A stretch of 64,000 bases of DNA from Thiomicrorhabdus sp965602805. GTDB taxonomy: Bacteria > Pseudomonadota > Gammaproteobacteria > Thiomicrospirales > Thiomicrospiraceae. This document shows positions 1 through 8,722 of the stretch, in pieces. How positions within the stretch are numbered: position 1 is the first letter of the stretch; every line of letters starts with the position of its first letter. The notes beneath the pieces were generated by a model, which was not told the origin of the DNA, did no database searches, and was given only the letters and a program-made list of their open reading frames with translations. Position numbers and translations under genes: made by a program. The stretch spans positions 68,231 through 132,230 of the forward strand of contig CBFCZK010000007.1 in NCBI GenBank assembly GCA_965602805.1, given 5' to 3'.

Positions 1-149
1 CAGACGCGCCCGCCGACGACTGCAATCTGAGCCGGTGCTTCTGCTATCTCTGCCTCTGACAGTAAATCCTGCACAGGTTCGAGCAGATAATCTAACGGAA
101 ACAGAAACGGACCCGGAACGGCCACTTTGGCGATTTTAAGATTGGACAT
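1..149 (-). CDS. priA: Primosomal protein N' (PriA), N-terminal fragment
   Basis: The first 49 codons of a gene that runs off the left edge. The protein opens MSNLKIAKVAVPGPFLFPLD and reaches AVVGGRV. This matches the start of the PriA 3'-DNA-binding domain (usual pattern: IAxVALPxPLxxxxDYLLP, then GxRVxVPFG). PriA is the helicase that restarts stalled replication forks. No helicase motif lies inside the window, so the call rests on the N-terminal pattern only. The ATG is at 147-149. The gene diverges from the RcnB-like gene at 455. Confidence 0.7.
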   Translation of the reverse strand, partial: MSNLKIAKVAVPGPFLFPLDYLLEPVQDLLSEAEIAEAPAQIAVVGGRV

Positions 150-454
150 AGACAGGGACAACACAGCACTCTTTATAGAGAATCGTTTTTATAAAAACAG
201 TGGACTCATTCTACCCAATATTAAAGCTGACGATTCAACTCAATACAGCGCAGTGATGATTACAAAACGATTAAATCCATTAACCTCATCAAAATGACTA
301 AACCGATTAAACCCATTCACTCTTTATCTGCCAACCTAATAGTCTGACGCTGGCTTCAGACTCAGGACAGAATCATTCATGGGTTTATTCAATCTGTTTT
401 TTCAACATAGGCGTAATCTAGGAGCTGAGCAAATTGATTCAAGAGGATTTAATC
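150..454. other. Divergent intergenic region, no gene seen
   Basis: About 305 bases between the priA start and the secreted RcnB-like gene. It should hold the two divergent promoters. I see no convincing -35/-10 pair, RNA gene or repeat. A ribosome-binding site AGAGG at 442-446 serves the ATG at 455. Confidence 0.5.
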
Positions 455-997
455 ATGTTAAAAGTAATCTCAGCCATCGTTCTATTAGGTCTTACGCTTT
501 CAGTCAGCGCAAACGACTCTCGCCATTTTTCTAAAACTGCGCCGAATGCGCACTCCGATTATCGCGATGATAACCGTTACAAAACGACACGCTCTTCGAA
601 ACATTACTCTAAGCATGATTATAACCACGCCTATGCAGAGCCACGTCATAGCATTAAACATTCATCTCGCTATGACAATTCACATTATGCAAAACATTCA
701 CAATTTGATTATCGCTCAAGCCATCGTTCTGAACATCGCCCTATCCATCAATATGTGCAAACAAGCCACGGCTACCGTCATCCAGCGAAAGTAACAAAGT
801 CGCATAAAGTGTTTTCACCGCTAAAACGTCATCAGGTTTTACCGGCTCATATGTCTTACGGTCGTGTACCGATGCGAGTAGAAAATAGACTTGGGCGTTT
901 ACCTTCTCATTTAATGCGTGTGGCGATTGGGCGTGATATTGCGGTTATTCACATTACAAACCGCGTTGTGCATGAAATTATCCGCGGACTGCTTTAG
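455..997 (+). CDS. Secreted His/Tyr-rich RcnB-like protein
   Basis: A 180-residue exported protein. An in-frame TTG exists at 434, but the ATG at 455 follows AGAGG and gives a clean signal peptide (MLKVISAIVLLGLTLSVSA), so it is preferred. The middle third (residues 25-115) is unusually rich in His, Tyr, Ser and Arg, which could bind metal or be disordered. The last 60 residues (QVLPAHM...VPMRVENRLGRLP... VAIGRDIAVIHITNRVVHEI) resemble the C-terminal module of the RcnB family, periplasmic proteins known in E. coli for nickel/cobalt homeostasis. The next gene shares this C-terminal block, so the two are paralogues. A role in metal homeostasis is inferred only from the family. Confidence 0.6.
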   Translation: MLKVISAIVLLGLTLSVSANDSRHFSKTAPNAHSDYRDDNRYKTTRSSKHYSKHDYNHAYAEPRHSIKHSSRYDNSHYAKHSQFDYRSSHRSEHRPIHQYVQTSHGYRHPAKVTKSHKVFSPLKRHQVLPAHMSYGRVPMRVENRLGRLPSHLMRVAIGRDIAVIHITNRVVHEIIRGLL

Positions 998-1025
998 CAA
1001 CTATTTCAGAAAGGCTTTATCTCAT

Positions 1026-1047
1026 CAGCAGACAATACCGTCTGCTG
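1026..1047. terminator. Hairpin after the first RcnB-like gene
   Basis: Perfect 8-bp stem CAGCAGAC / GTCTGCTG with loop AATACC, 28 bases after the stop codon. Only a weak T-rich tail follows, so it may be a terminator or an mRNA-stabilising hairpin. Confidence 0.45.
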
Positions 1048-1136
1048 GCTTGATTTCGTTCAAGTTATTTAATTCCTTTTAGTGGTATGCTGAACATGCA
1101 TAGGTATCTGATACCCAAAACAAAAAGGAATTTGTC

Positions 1137-1535
1137 ATGTCAAAAAAACTCCTATTACTGGCGCTTGTTAGTGCCTCTTTATTGCTGAATGGCTGTGTCA
1201 CGCGCCAAGCAGTGGTCGTCAAAACGCATTCACCAGGAATATCCACCAGCTTTTATTTTAGTGATGTTGATCGCAGTCGAATCAAAGGTTATTACCTTTA
1301 TAATCGCCCTTATAGCAAACCGATTCCACCAGGCCATAGAAAACAACGTTCGCCTCGCTACCAACGCCATCAAGTTCTGCCTCGCGGAGTCGCTTATAGT
1401 CGCTTACCGTCCCACTTAGACAGCCGTTTACCGAGACTACCGGTAGGCTATATCCGCATTAGAGTCGGTGGCGATGTCATGATTATGAATGTCAGAACTC
1501 GGGTGATTTACGATGTTATGTTTGGGTTAGATTAG
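1137..1535 (+). CDS. RcnB-like lipoprotein
   Basis: A 132-residue protein. Its signal sequence ends in a lipobox (LLLNG-C, Cys at about residue 20), so it should be lipid-anchored. After a short basic linker comes the same C-terminal module as in the preceding gene: RHQVLPRGVAYSRLP ... LPRLPVGYIRIRVGGDVM, then TRVIYDVM. This fits the RcnB-like family pattern (LPxGY, VxVGxDxVLINxxTRVV). It is the membrane-anchored paralogue of the secreted protein upstream. AAAAAGGAAT lies in front of the ATG as ribosome-binding site. Function is not established; periplasmic metal handling is a family-based guess. Confidence 0.6.
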   Translation: MSKKLLLLALVSASLLLNGCVTRQAVVVKTHSPGISTSFYFSDVDRSRIKGYYLYNRPYSKPIPPGHRKQRSPRYQRHQVLPRGVAYSRLPSHLDSRLPRLPVGYIRIRVGGDVMIMNVRTRVIYDVMFGLD

Positions 1536-1559
1536 CTTTAACAGAAACGCCTAAAAATG

Positions 1560-1600
1560 AGCAGGCCTGGTTAAAATTTTGTTCTTTAACCAGGCCTGGT
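1560..1600. repeat. Paired ACCAGGCCTGGT palindromes forming a hairpin
   Basis: Two copies of the iterated palindrome lie 17 bases apart: 1560-1571 (AGCAGGCCTGGT, one mismatch) and 1589-1600 (exact). Their inner flanks are also complementary (GGTTAAA / TTTAACC), so 1562-1598 can fold into one long stem of about 14 bp. It lies between the RcnB-like lipoprotein and the TRAP genes and could act as a terminator. Confidence 0.75.
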
Positions 1601-1682
1601 CATATTACAATCCGCATGACAATCTGTATAAAACCCTAGTTTCTTGATAAACATGCCCTTCTCCTGCCAAAATCGTTAAAAT

Positions 1683-2330
1683 ATGGGCATTACTCTTAAA
1701 TTTAAAACGCCCATTATGTCCACATTTACTCAGTCAATTCCAGCCTATTTAGCGAGCTTTGTACGCCTGCAAAACTCAATACAAAATCGTCTCGGCCAAG
1801 TCATAGCTTGGGCCAATCTCTCTCTGGTGATGATTACCGCGCTGGTTGTCATTTTGCGTTATGGATTTGATACCGGCTCCATCGCCTTGCAAGAAAGCGT
1901 CATGTATAACCATGCATTCTTATTTATGCTGGGCATCGCTTACACCTATCAGCTGGATAAGCATGTCCGTGTGGATGTTTTTTACGCGATGTATTCGGCC
2001 CGCAAAAAAGCTTGGGTTAACCTCCTGGGTACCTTATTATTTACCCTGCCAGCGATGGTTTTTATTATTTGGGCAGGCTGGGACTACGTTGCGGTCAGTT
2101 GGAAAATTCAAGAAAGTTCGGCTGAAGCAGGCGGAATCGCTTATCTCTATCTCTTAAAAAGCTTAATCATCATTATGGCCGTATTAGTCATTTCTCAAGC
2201 CCTTTCGGTGGCAAGTCAGTCAGGGCTAGAACTGTTTGCGACAAGTTATGTCAGCACCGAAGATGGCATCAAGCATTCACATCCTAAAGCCGTTGAGAAG
2301 GTCGCGGATGAGATGGGAGGTAAGCTCTAA
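1683..2330 (+). CDS. TRAP transporter small permease subunit (DctQ family)
   Basis: Small membrane subunit of a tripartite ATP-independent periplasmic transporter, 215 residues, about four membrane segments (roughly 42-62, 78-96, 113-133, 157-178). The stretch RYGFDTGSIALQESVMY, then HAFLFMLGIAYT and HVRVDVFY, is the typical DctQ core, closest to the subgroup annotated as mannitol/chloroaromatic or alpha-keto-acid TRAP transporters. No ribosome-binding site decides between ATG 1683 and ATG 1716 (MSTFTQ). The stop overlaps the DctM start by one base, showing translational coupling. No periplasmic binding protein (DctP) is encoded beside it, so the substrate cannot be inferred. Confidence 0.85.
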   Translation: MGITLKFKTPIMSTFTQSIPAYLASFVRLQNSIQNRLGQVIAWANLSLVMITALVVILRYGFDTGSIALQESVMYNHAFLFMLGIAYTYQLDKHVRVDVFYAMYSARKKAWVNLLGTLLFTLPAMVFIIWAGWDYVAVSWKIQESSAEAGGIAYLYLLKSLIIIMAVLVISQALSVASQSGLELFATSYVSTEDGIKHSHPKAVEKVADEMGGKL

Positions 2331-3697
2331 TGGAATGGTTAGCACTCGTCTTATTTGCGGTTATTTTTATCTTCCTACTTGCGGGCTTTCCCGTGGCGTT
2401 TACTTTGGCCGGCGCTTCCCTGTTATTTGCTTTAATTGCCAATCTGTTTGGCGCATTCGATATGGCTTTTTTACAGAGTGTTCCTAGCCGAATCTTTGGC
2501 ATTATGAGTAATCAAACCCTCATCGCCGTACCGCTGTTTGTGTTTATGGGCATTATGCTTGAGCAGTCTAAAATTGCGGAAAACCTACTACACACCATGG
2601 ATGAAGTCATGCGTGGCATTAAAGGTGGCTTAGGCATTGCGGTTATTTTAGTCGGCACATTATTAGCGGCCAGCACGGGAATTGTCGGCGCAACCGTTGT
2701 GACAATGGGACTGCTTGCCCTGCCAACTATGTTAAAACAGGGTTACTGTCCTAAAATTGCCAGCGGCACGATTTGCGCATCCGGTACATTAGGGCAAATC
2801 ATCCCCCCTTCGATTGTGCTGATTCTACTCGGCGATGTCTTATCATCCTCTTATCAGCAAGCCCAGCTCAATCAAGGTATTTTCTCGCCTGAAACGCTTT
2901 CTGTCGGTGACCTTTTTATCGGTGCACTGTTCCCCGGAATGTTACTGGTACTCCTCTATATGCTGTATATTTTTTATAAAGCGATGACTCGTCCAGATCT
3001 GATTCCAAGCAATATTGGCCAACCGGTAACACCAGGACTGCTATTACGCGTCATCAAAAGCATGATTCCACCGCTGGCTTTGATTTTATTAGTATTGGGT
3101 TCTATTCTTGGTGGTTTTGCGACACCCACCGAGGCAGCTTCTCTCGGGGCTTTAGGCGCTTTGTTACTCGCCGGTCTCAGTCGTCAGTTATCTATTAGCA
3201 GACTCAATGCGGTCATGCGTAATACCTTGCAAGTCACCAGTATGATTTTCTTGATTTTCATCGGCGCAGCATTTTTCTCATTGGTCTTTAGAGGTCTCGG
3301 CGGCGATGAGTTGATTACCGAGTTACTCACCGACTTACCCGGCGGTGTCTTTACGGCGATGTTAATCGTAATGGCATTGATGTTTATTTTAGGGTTTTTC
3401 CTAGACTTTATTGAGATCACTTACGTCGTCGTTCCGGTCGTAGCCCCCATTTTATTGATGATGGGAGTCGATCCAATCTGGTTAGGCATAATGATTGCAA
3501 TTAATTTACAAACCGCCTTCTTAACCCCCCCCTTTGGTTTTGCACTTTTCTACTTAAAAGGCGTGGCACCGCCAGATTTGAAGACAGTAGATTTATACAA
3601 AGGAGTTATTCCTTTTATTATCATACAGTTGAGCGTTCTATCGATGATTGCTATTTGGCCTGAATTAGTAACCTGGCTACCAAGTGTGGTCTATTAA
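2330..3697 (+). CDS. TRAP transporter large permease subunit (DctM family)
   Basis: 455 residues of almost continuous hydrophobic helices, the normal size and form of DctM, the ion-coupled transport channel that works with DctQ and a substrate-binding protein. Family-typical stretches are LAGFPVAFTLAGASLLF (about 17-33), IAVPLFVFMGIMLEQS, GATVVTMGLLALPTMLK, ASGTLGQIIPPSIVLILLGD and LTPPFGFALFYLKG. The start ATG overlaps the DctQ stop (TAATG). No binding-protein gene follows; the next gene is a signalling protein after a 147-base gap. Confidence in family is high, in substrate nil. Confidence 0.92.
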   Translation: MEWLALVLFAVIFIFLLAGFPVAFTLAGASLLFALIANLFGAFDMAFLQSVPSRIFGIMSNQTLIAVPLFVFMGIMLEQSKIAENLLHTMDEVMRGIKGGLGIAVILVGTLLAASTGIVGATVVTMGLLALPTMLKQGYCPKIASGTICASGTLGQIIPPSIVLILLGDVLSSSYQQAQLNQGIFSPETLSVGDLFIGALFPGMLLVLLYMLYIFYKAMTRPDLIPSNIGQPVTPGLLLRVIKSMIPPLALILLVLGSILGGFATPTEAASLGALGALLLAGLSRQLSISRLNAVMRNTLQVTSMIFLIFIGAAFFSLVFRGLGGDELITELLTDLPGGVFTAMLIVMALMFILGFFLDFIEITYVVVPVVAPILLMMGVDPIWLGIMIAINLQTAFLTPPFGFALFYLKGVAPPDLKTVDLYKGVIPFIIIQLSVLSMIAIWPELVTWLPSVVY

Positions 3698-3844
3698 CCG
3701 ATACATTGCGCCATCAATCTAACCGCATCTCGCTGGTTTTAGTCAGGCAGACATTGATAGGTGCGTAATTATCCTTATTGGTAGCATGACCACGTTTCCG
3801 CTAGAATCAATAGATAACTTAATACATTAGGCGCTACTCATTCC

Positions 3845-5971
3845 ATGAGTCCACAACAAGATGTAATCAAACTTGAAAAAAACATCCGGCGCTTACGTGA
3901 AGAACGTGAGAGTAAGCGGGAGATCATTAATGCCATCCAGGATGGGATTATTGTTTTCAAACCGAATTTAGAAATACAACTTATCAATGATCAAGCCCGG
4001 AAATTATTGGCTTGTGAGGCATGCGAAGCGCAATTCCTTAACAGCCCAACGCTCTTCAAAAATAAAAAAGCCACCATCTCTTTTACGCTCGAAAATTGGC
4101 TCAAGTCCATTATAGAAGCCCCCTGCGAAGAACCCATCGAGCTCAATATTTGGATCAGAAATCCAATCACACTAAAATCCAACCCACTATGTTTGAATGG
4201 CAAGGTGCTTTTCAGCAAAAAAGGCACCATTAAAAGCCTACTTCTGACCATCTATGACCGCAGTCTACACACGCAAGCAGATGAACAAAAGCGTTTGATG
4301 CAAGCGGCTTTCAACAATTTCAACGGGCAATTTATTGCCAATGAAAAGGGTTACATCACCCACCCAAATGATAGCTTTATCTCCATGTGTGGCTTAAGCG
4401 CCGAGCAATTGCACAAAATGACACTGATGCACTGGCTCGATTTGCAAATAACCCTTAAAAACGACACGACTGGCTTATTAAGAACTCTGCTCGAAACGAA
4501 ATACTGGAGTGGAGAAGTAGAATTACACCCCACTCCCGACTTAACGTTCCATGCGGTATTAACCATCTCAATGATTGCGGATGAAGACTTCAATATCGAA
4601 CACTATATCGTCACGTTACAAAACATTACGGACATTAAAGAAGCACAAGCGCAACTTCAGCAGATGGCATTTTATGATAGCCTGACAGGCCTGGCGAACC
4701 GTAAGCTCGCTAAAGAGTTAATATGTAACGCCCTTAAAAATCATCAACGCTATAAAACCTATTCCGCCATTTTGTATATAAACCTAGATCGTTTTAAGAG
4801 CATCAATAATGCATTTGGCCGCAAGACTGGCGATCAATTACTCGGCAAAACCGCTTTATCGCTTAAGAAAATGCTCCGTAAAGATGATGCCTTAGCGCGC
4901 GTCGGCGGCGATGAATTTGTCGTAATTACTCAAGATAGGGTCATCGACACCGAAAAAGCCACCCGCAATGCACTCAATCTAGCACATAAAATAGCGAATC
5001 AACTCAACCAACACTATCAAGTTGATGAACTAACGCTGCACAGTTCTGTCCGCATAGGCGTTATTATCTACCCTTATGCAGAGGATGATAGCGCAGACAG
5101 CTTACTTGCCAATGCCGATTTAGCAATGTCTGAGTCCAAAAACCTCAAGACCAATGAAAAAATTTATATTTACGAACCGACGCTATCTGAAGAAGTAAGG
5201 GCGCGCCGCCAGATAGAAATTGACTTAAACTCTCCAGAGCTAGACAGTCAATTACAGCTTAATTTTCAGGCTCAAATCGGCAAAGGAGATATCCTCCACG
5301 GTGCAGAAGCCCTTATCCGCTGGAATCATCCGACACTCGGTTTTGTCCCGCCCAATAGATTTATTTCGATTGCAGAAGAGAGTCGGCAAATCCTTAAGGT
5401 GGGTGCTTGGGTGCTTTATCATGCCTTTATGCAGGTTAAAAAATGGACGGCCAGCCACCCTAATTTCAATCTATCCATTAACATCAGTCCCATTCAGTTT
5501 CACGAAGCCGAGTTTGTAAAACATATTCGTGAACTTCTGAGTCACACCGATGTTAATCCACATAACATCACCCTTGAGCTGACGGAGGGCGTGCTGATTT
5601 CAGACACTGAAAGCGCACTTGATAAGATTGAAAAGTTGGATCGTTTGGGGTTTAAAATATCCATTGATGATTTTGGAACAGGTTACTCGTCTTTGAGTTA
5701 CTTACAACGCCTGCCAATTCATGAATTGAAAATTGATAAAAGCTTCATTTTCCGAGTACCAGACAGTAAAGAAGATATTGCGATTGTCGAATCCATTATC
5801 CGCTTAGCACAAACGAAAAACCTAACCATCGTCGCGGAAGGGGTTGAGACTCAGCAACAAGTTGACTTTCTACGCAAACAACCCGATAACATTCTTATTC
5901 AGGGTTATTTCTATAGTCGTCCTGTTGAAGCTGAAGCTTTTGAAAAAGCGTTTCTAAACCTAGATTCTTAA
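3845..5971 (+). CDS. PAS-PAS-GGDEF-EAL cyclic-di-GMP protein
   Basis: A 708-residue soluble signalling protein: short coiled coil (1-30), PAS-like region (about 26-140), second PAS (about 155-270), GGDEF domain (about 278-430) and EAL domain (about 460-705). The cyclase motif GGDEF is intact (near 355) and is preceded by the inhibitory site RxxD (RKDD, five residues upstream). The EAL motif is intact (GAEALIRW near 486), as is DDFGTGYSS (near 608). It could therefore both make and degrade c-di-GMP, with PAS input. No membrane segment is seen. It is paralogous to the next gene over its whole length, with the second copy carrying altered catalytic motifs. Confidence 0.92.
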   Translation: MSPQQDVIKLEKNIRRLREERESKREIINAIQDGIIVFKPNLEIQLINDQARKLLACEACEAQFLNSPTLFKNKKATISFTLENWLKSIIEAPCEEPIELNIWIRNPITLKSNPLCLNGKVLFSKKGTIKSLLLTIYDRSLHTQADEQKRLMQAAFNNFNGQFIANEKGYITHPNDSFISMCGLSAEQLHKMTLMHWLDLQITLKNDTTGLLRTLLETKYWSGEVELHPTPDLTFHAVLTISMIADEDFNIEHYIVTLQNITDIKEAQAQLQQMAFYDSLTGLANRKLAKELICNALKNHQRYKTYSAILYINLDRFKSINNAFGRKTGDQLLGKTALSLKKMLRKDDALARVGGDEFVVITQDRVIDTEKATRNALNLAHKIANQLNQHYQVDELTLHSSVRIGVIIYPYAEDDSADSLLANADLAMSESKNLKTNEKIYIYEPTLSEEVRARRQIEIDLNSPELDSQLQLNFQAQIGKGDILHGAEALIRWNHPTLGFVPPNRFISIAEESRQILKVGAWVLYHAFMQVKKWTASHPNFNLSINISPIQFHEAEFVKHIRELLSHTDVNPHNITLELTEGVLISDTESALDKIEKLDRLGFKISIDDFGTGYSSLSYLQRLPIHELKIDKSFIFRVPDSKEDIAIVESIIRLAQTKNLTIVAEGVETQQQVDFLRKQPDNILIQGYFYSRPVEAEAFEKAFLNLDS

Positions 5972-6256
5972 AGTTTTCTGCCCAAAAGAATACCAACACC
6001 TCATCCAAGACTCCGTTCGGAATAATTCTTGTTTAGCCCAGAAAAAATTCCGAAACGCACTTTTTTCAATGCCCTTAGTCAACCACAATACAAAACATAC
6101 ACTATTTTAGTAGGCAAAATGACTTACTACCCACAAAGGCATGGTAAACTTTCTTGCATAACGCGTCTTATTTGAAGCTTTCCGCTCTTTTATCAGGGAT
6201 GTTTTTGTGTATGATGAATACATAATTTCAATAAAACGAAGCACTATCAATTTCTT

Positions 6257-8401
6257 ATGCGAGAAGCACGCCTCAATACTGAAACAACTGACCTGCTTGA
6301 TCAATTACAGCAGGCGCATCAGCTACAAAAACAAAAAATTGTAGACCAGTTTAATGACGGTCTATTTTTGTTGACCTCGCAATTAACCCCCCTGCTTATC
6401 AATGAAACTGGAAAACTTTTTCTTGAAGACAATTGGTTTTCTTTTTGTCCATTTTCACAAATCCAAGCCTATGCCCAAAAACAAAACCGAGTGCGTTTTG
6501 ATTTAAAAAGTTGGTGCCTGCAACAGCTCGACACTCGCACAGAGACTGAAAGCATAAGCCCTCTATTATGGTTACGAATTCCCGCTCAATCTCAAGAAAA
6601 GTGCACGCTACTGCCCGTATTGATTTCAGCTGTGCTGGTTCAATCCTCCGAGAATGATGAGGACAATCTATTAATCCTTATTCAGGATCAATCCTTACAG
6701 ATTCAAGCAGAAGCACAAATTCGCTTAATGGAAGCCAGTCATGCCGGCCAGTTCATTACTGATGCGCACGGTTACATTACACAGCCTAACTACGCTTTTA
6801 GCGCATACACGGGTTTAACCCCTGATTCGCTTAAAAAAACGACCTATATCGAATGGTTACAAAACCAAGTCGTTTTTAGAGTACCGTTTGGTTCGGTTAT
6901 GAAAGCCCTATTAGAGAATGGCTGTTGGAATGGTGAAGTTCAGCTAACACCCTCCAGCAATGTTGAATACCATGCGGTTCTTAGCCTATCCATGTTGACG
7001 GATCACAATCGTAACATTGAACATTTCATCGGTGTATTGCAGGATATCACCGACATCCGTCAAGCCAACGATGAAATTAAACGCTTGGCCTATTATGACA
7101 ACCTAACAGGCCTAGCGAATCGTACTTTACTGCACAATCAGATTGAAACAACTTTAGATCACTATCCAACATCACATAGTTACTCGGGACTCATCTTATT
7201 AGATTTAGACAGTTTCAGAATGATAAACGATACCTTAGGGTTTGAAATCGGTGACCAGCTATTAATTTTAGTTTCCCAAAAACTTAGTAAACTCGCGGGG
7301 GCTACAAACCTAGTCGCCCGTTTAGAGGGAGATGAATTCGCAATTCTGGTCAAAGAGATTAGCCAGGATCAGGAAGAAGCCCACACCCAACTATTAAACC
7401 TTGCCTACAAAGCCCAGCAAGTAATTGATGACCGTTACACCATCAAAAACCGCTCTTTACACTGCACAGCAAGCATCGGCCTGCATCTTTATAGCCAACC
7501 GAGTAAAGACGCACATTGTGATGAGTTAATTCGCTATACCAATATGGCCATGCATGAGGCAAAAAGCCTAGGCGGCAACCAGGTTTATCAGTTTGAAGAA
7601 CGCCTCTGTAAGATTGCACAACAACGTTTAGAAATGCTCCAAGCCTTAAACCATTCTGAACTCGACAATGAATTTGAACTGTACTTTCAGCCCCAGGTCG
7701 ATGCGGCAGGTAATACCGTTGCAGCCGAAACTTTGCTTCGCTGGTTCCACCCTGCACTTGGACTTGTGCCACCCGGCCAATTTATTCCAGTGGCCGAAGA
7801 GGGTCGGCAGATTATCAAAATCGGTTTATGGGTCATGCATAAAGCATTTTTACAGGCTAAATATTGGAATGAGACCTACGGTTCGTTTCAAGTATCCATC
7901 AATATTAGTCCGATTCAATTTCACGAACAGAGTTTTGTGGAATTAGTCATCGGCTTGGTTAAGTTCACTCAGATCAACCCTCAATACATTACGTTGGAGT
8001 TAACCGAAGGGGTTTTGATCCGTAATACCAATCTGGCTCTGCAAAAAATTCAGCACCTCGTGAGCTTAGGATTTCACATTTCGATTGATGATTTCGGCAC
8101 GGGTTACTCTTCACTGAGTTATCTACAAAAACTACCGATTCATGAGCTTAAAATTGATCAGAGTTTTGTTCGCTATATTCCAGACAATGAAAATGATGTG
8201 GCGATAGTGGACTCTATTCTGAAATTAGCCCACAACAAAAATCTAACCGTGGTCGCCGAAGGCGTTGAGCAGGATAGCCAAGCAACCTTCCTGCGAGAAA
8301 CCGCACCAAACATTCTTATCCAAGGCTACCTCTATAGCAAACCCATTCCTGCCGCAGAGTTTGAAGAAAAATTCTTAGTCAACACGTCAAAATCAATTTA
8401 G
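6257..8401 (+). CDS. PAS-GGDEF-EAL paralogue with altered catalytic motifs
   Basis: A 714-residue paralogue of the preceding protein with the same order: N-terminal region, PAS (about 155-270), GGDEF domain (from LTGLANR near 283), EAL domain (from about 465). The cyclase motif reads EGDEF (RLEGDEFAI near 357) and the RxxD inhibitory site is absent, so cyclase activity is doubtful. The EAL motif reads ETL (AAETLLRW near 489), but DDFGTGYSS (near 610) and other EAL residues remain, so phosphodiesterase activity is possible. Such proteins often work as GTP-binding regulated phosphodiesterases or as c-di-GMP receptors (inference). It is separated from its twin by 285 bases, so it probably has its own promoter. 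Confidence 0.9.
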   Translation: MREARLNTETTDLLDQLQQAHQLQKQKIVDQFNDGLFLLTSQLTPLLINETGKLFLEDNWFSFCPFSQIQAYAQKQNRVRFDLKSWCLQQLDTRTETESISPLLWLRIPAQSQEKCTLLPVLISAVLVQSSENDEDNLLILIQDQSLQIQAEAQIRLMEASHAGQFITDAHGYITQPNYAFSAYTGLTPDSLKKTTYIEWLQNQVVFRVPFGSVMKALLENGCWNGEVQLTPSSNVEYHAVLSLSMLTDHNRNIEHFIGVLQDITDIRQANDEIKRLAYYDNLTGLANRTLLHNQIETTLDHYPTSHSYSGLILLDLDSFRMINDTLGFEIGDQLLILVSQKLSKLAGATNLVARLEGDEFAILVKEISQDQEEAHTQLLNLAYKAQQVIDDRYTIKNRSLHCTASIGLHLYSQPSKDAHCDELIRYTNMAMHEAKSLGGNQVYQFEERLCKIAQQRLEMLQALNHSELDNEFELYFQPQVDAAGNTVAAETLLRWFHPALGLVPPGQFIPVAEEGRQIIKIGLWVMHKAFLQAKYWNETYGSFQVSINISPIQFHEQSFVELVIGLVKFTQINPQYITLELTEGVLIRNTNLALQKIQHLVSLGFHISIDDFGTGYSSLSYLQKLPIHELKIDQSFVRYIPDNENDVAIVDSILKLAHNKNLTVVAEGVEQDSQATFLRETAPNILIQGYLYSKPIPAAEFEEKFLVNTSKSI

Positions 8402-8404
8402 CGT

Positions 8405-8426
8405 AAGACTCCTTAGGTAGAGTCTT
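8405..8426. terminator. Hairpin between convergent genes
   Basis: Stem AAGACTC / GAGTCTT with an 8-base loop, followed on the plus strand by GTCTTGTTTTC. It sits between the end of the GGDEF-EAL gene and the end of the small minus-strand gene. Confidence 0.5.
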
Positions 8427-8436
8427 GTCTTGTTTT

Positions 8437-8643
8437 CTATTCAAACATTTCACGAAAGACCTCATCTGCCAACTCACCTGGCATTTTACCGGCTTTAGCG
8501 GCGGCAATAATCACACGATTCATATTATCGATGACATGTTGTGGGGGGGGGCGTCGCTTACTCTGTACATTTTCTGCTGCCACATGTGACACGGAGCCTT
8601 GTTCATTGTCAGCATTCAGGTCAGTGGTCTTTTGTTCTGTCAT
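8437..8643 (-). CDS. Small conserved-looking protein with a C9 tract
   Basis: A 68-residue polypeptide of unknown function. The ATG at 8643 (MTEQKTTDLN) follows AGAGGGTATCACG, a good ribosome-binding site; a longer form from 8676 is less likely. The N-terminal half is polar and probably disordered. The C-terminal half (HVIDNMNRVIIAAAKAGKMPGELADEVFREMFE region) looks helical. The codons for RRPPP contain a run of nine C on the coding strand (8543-8551), a homopolymer that can slip and switch the frame. The gene diverges from deaD across a region holding an iterated palindrome. Confidence 0.5.
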   Translation of the reverse strand: MTEQKTTDLNADNEQGSVSHVAAENVQSKRRPPPQHVIDNMNRVIIAAAKAGKMPGELADEVFREMFE

Positions 8644-8710
8644 CGTGATACCCTCTTTAAAGCAAACTATTTGCACTTTTAAATCTAATTTAAAGTCGTT
8701 AAACCATCTT

Positions 8711-8722
8711 ACCAGGCCTGGT
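8711..8722. repeat. Iterated palindrome ACCAGGCCTGGT
   Basis: Exact copy in the divergent promoter region between the small C9-tract gene and deaD; flanks are TT on the left and CAGT on the right. Confidence 0.85.

Noticed and set aside
2284..2502. Short minus-strand frame across the dctQ/dctM junction
   Set aside because: Antisense shadow of well-supported transporter genes.
4678..4695. Further AGGCCTGG-like sequence in the first GGDEF gene
   Set aside because: GACAGGCCTGGC has three mismatches and encodes the conserved LTGLANR motif, so it is explained by protein constraint.
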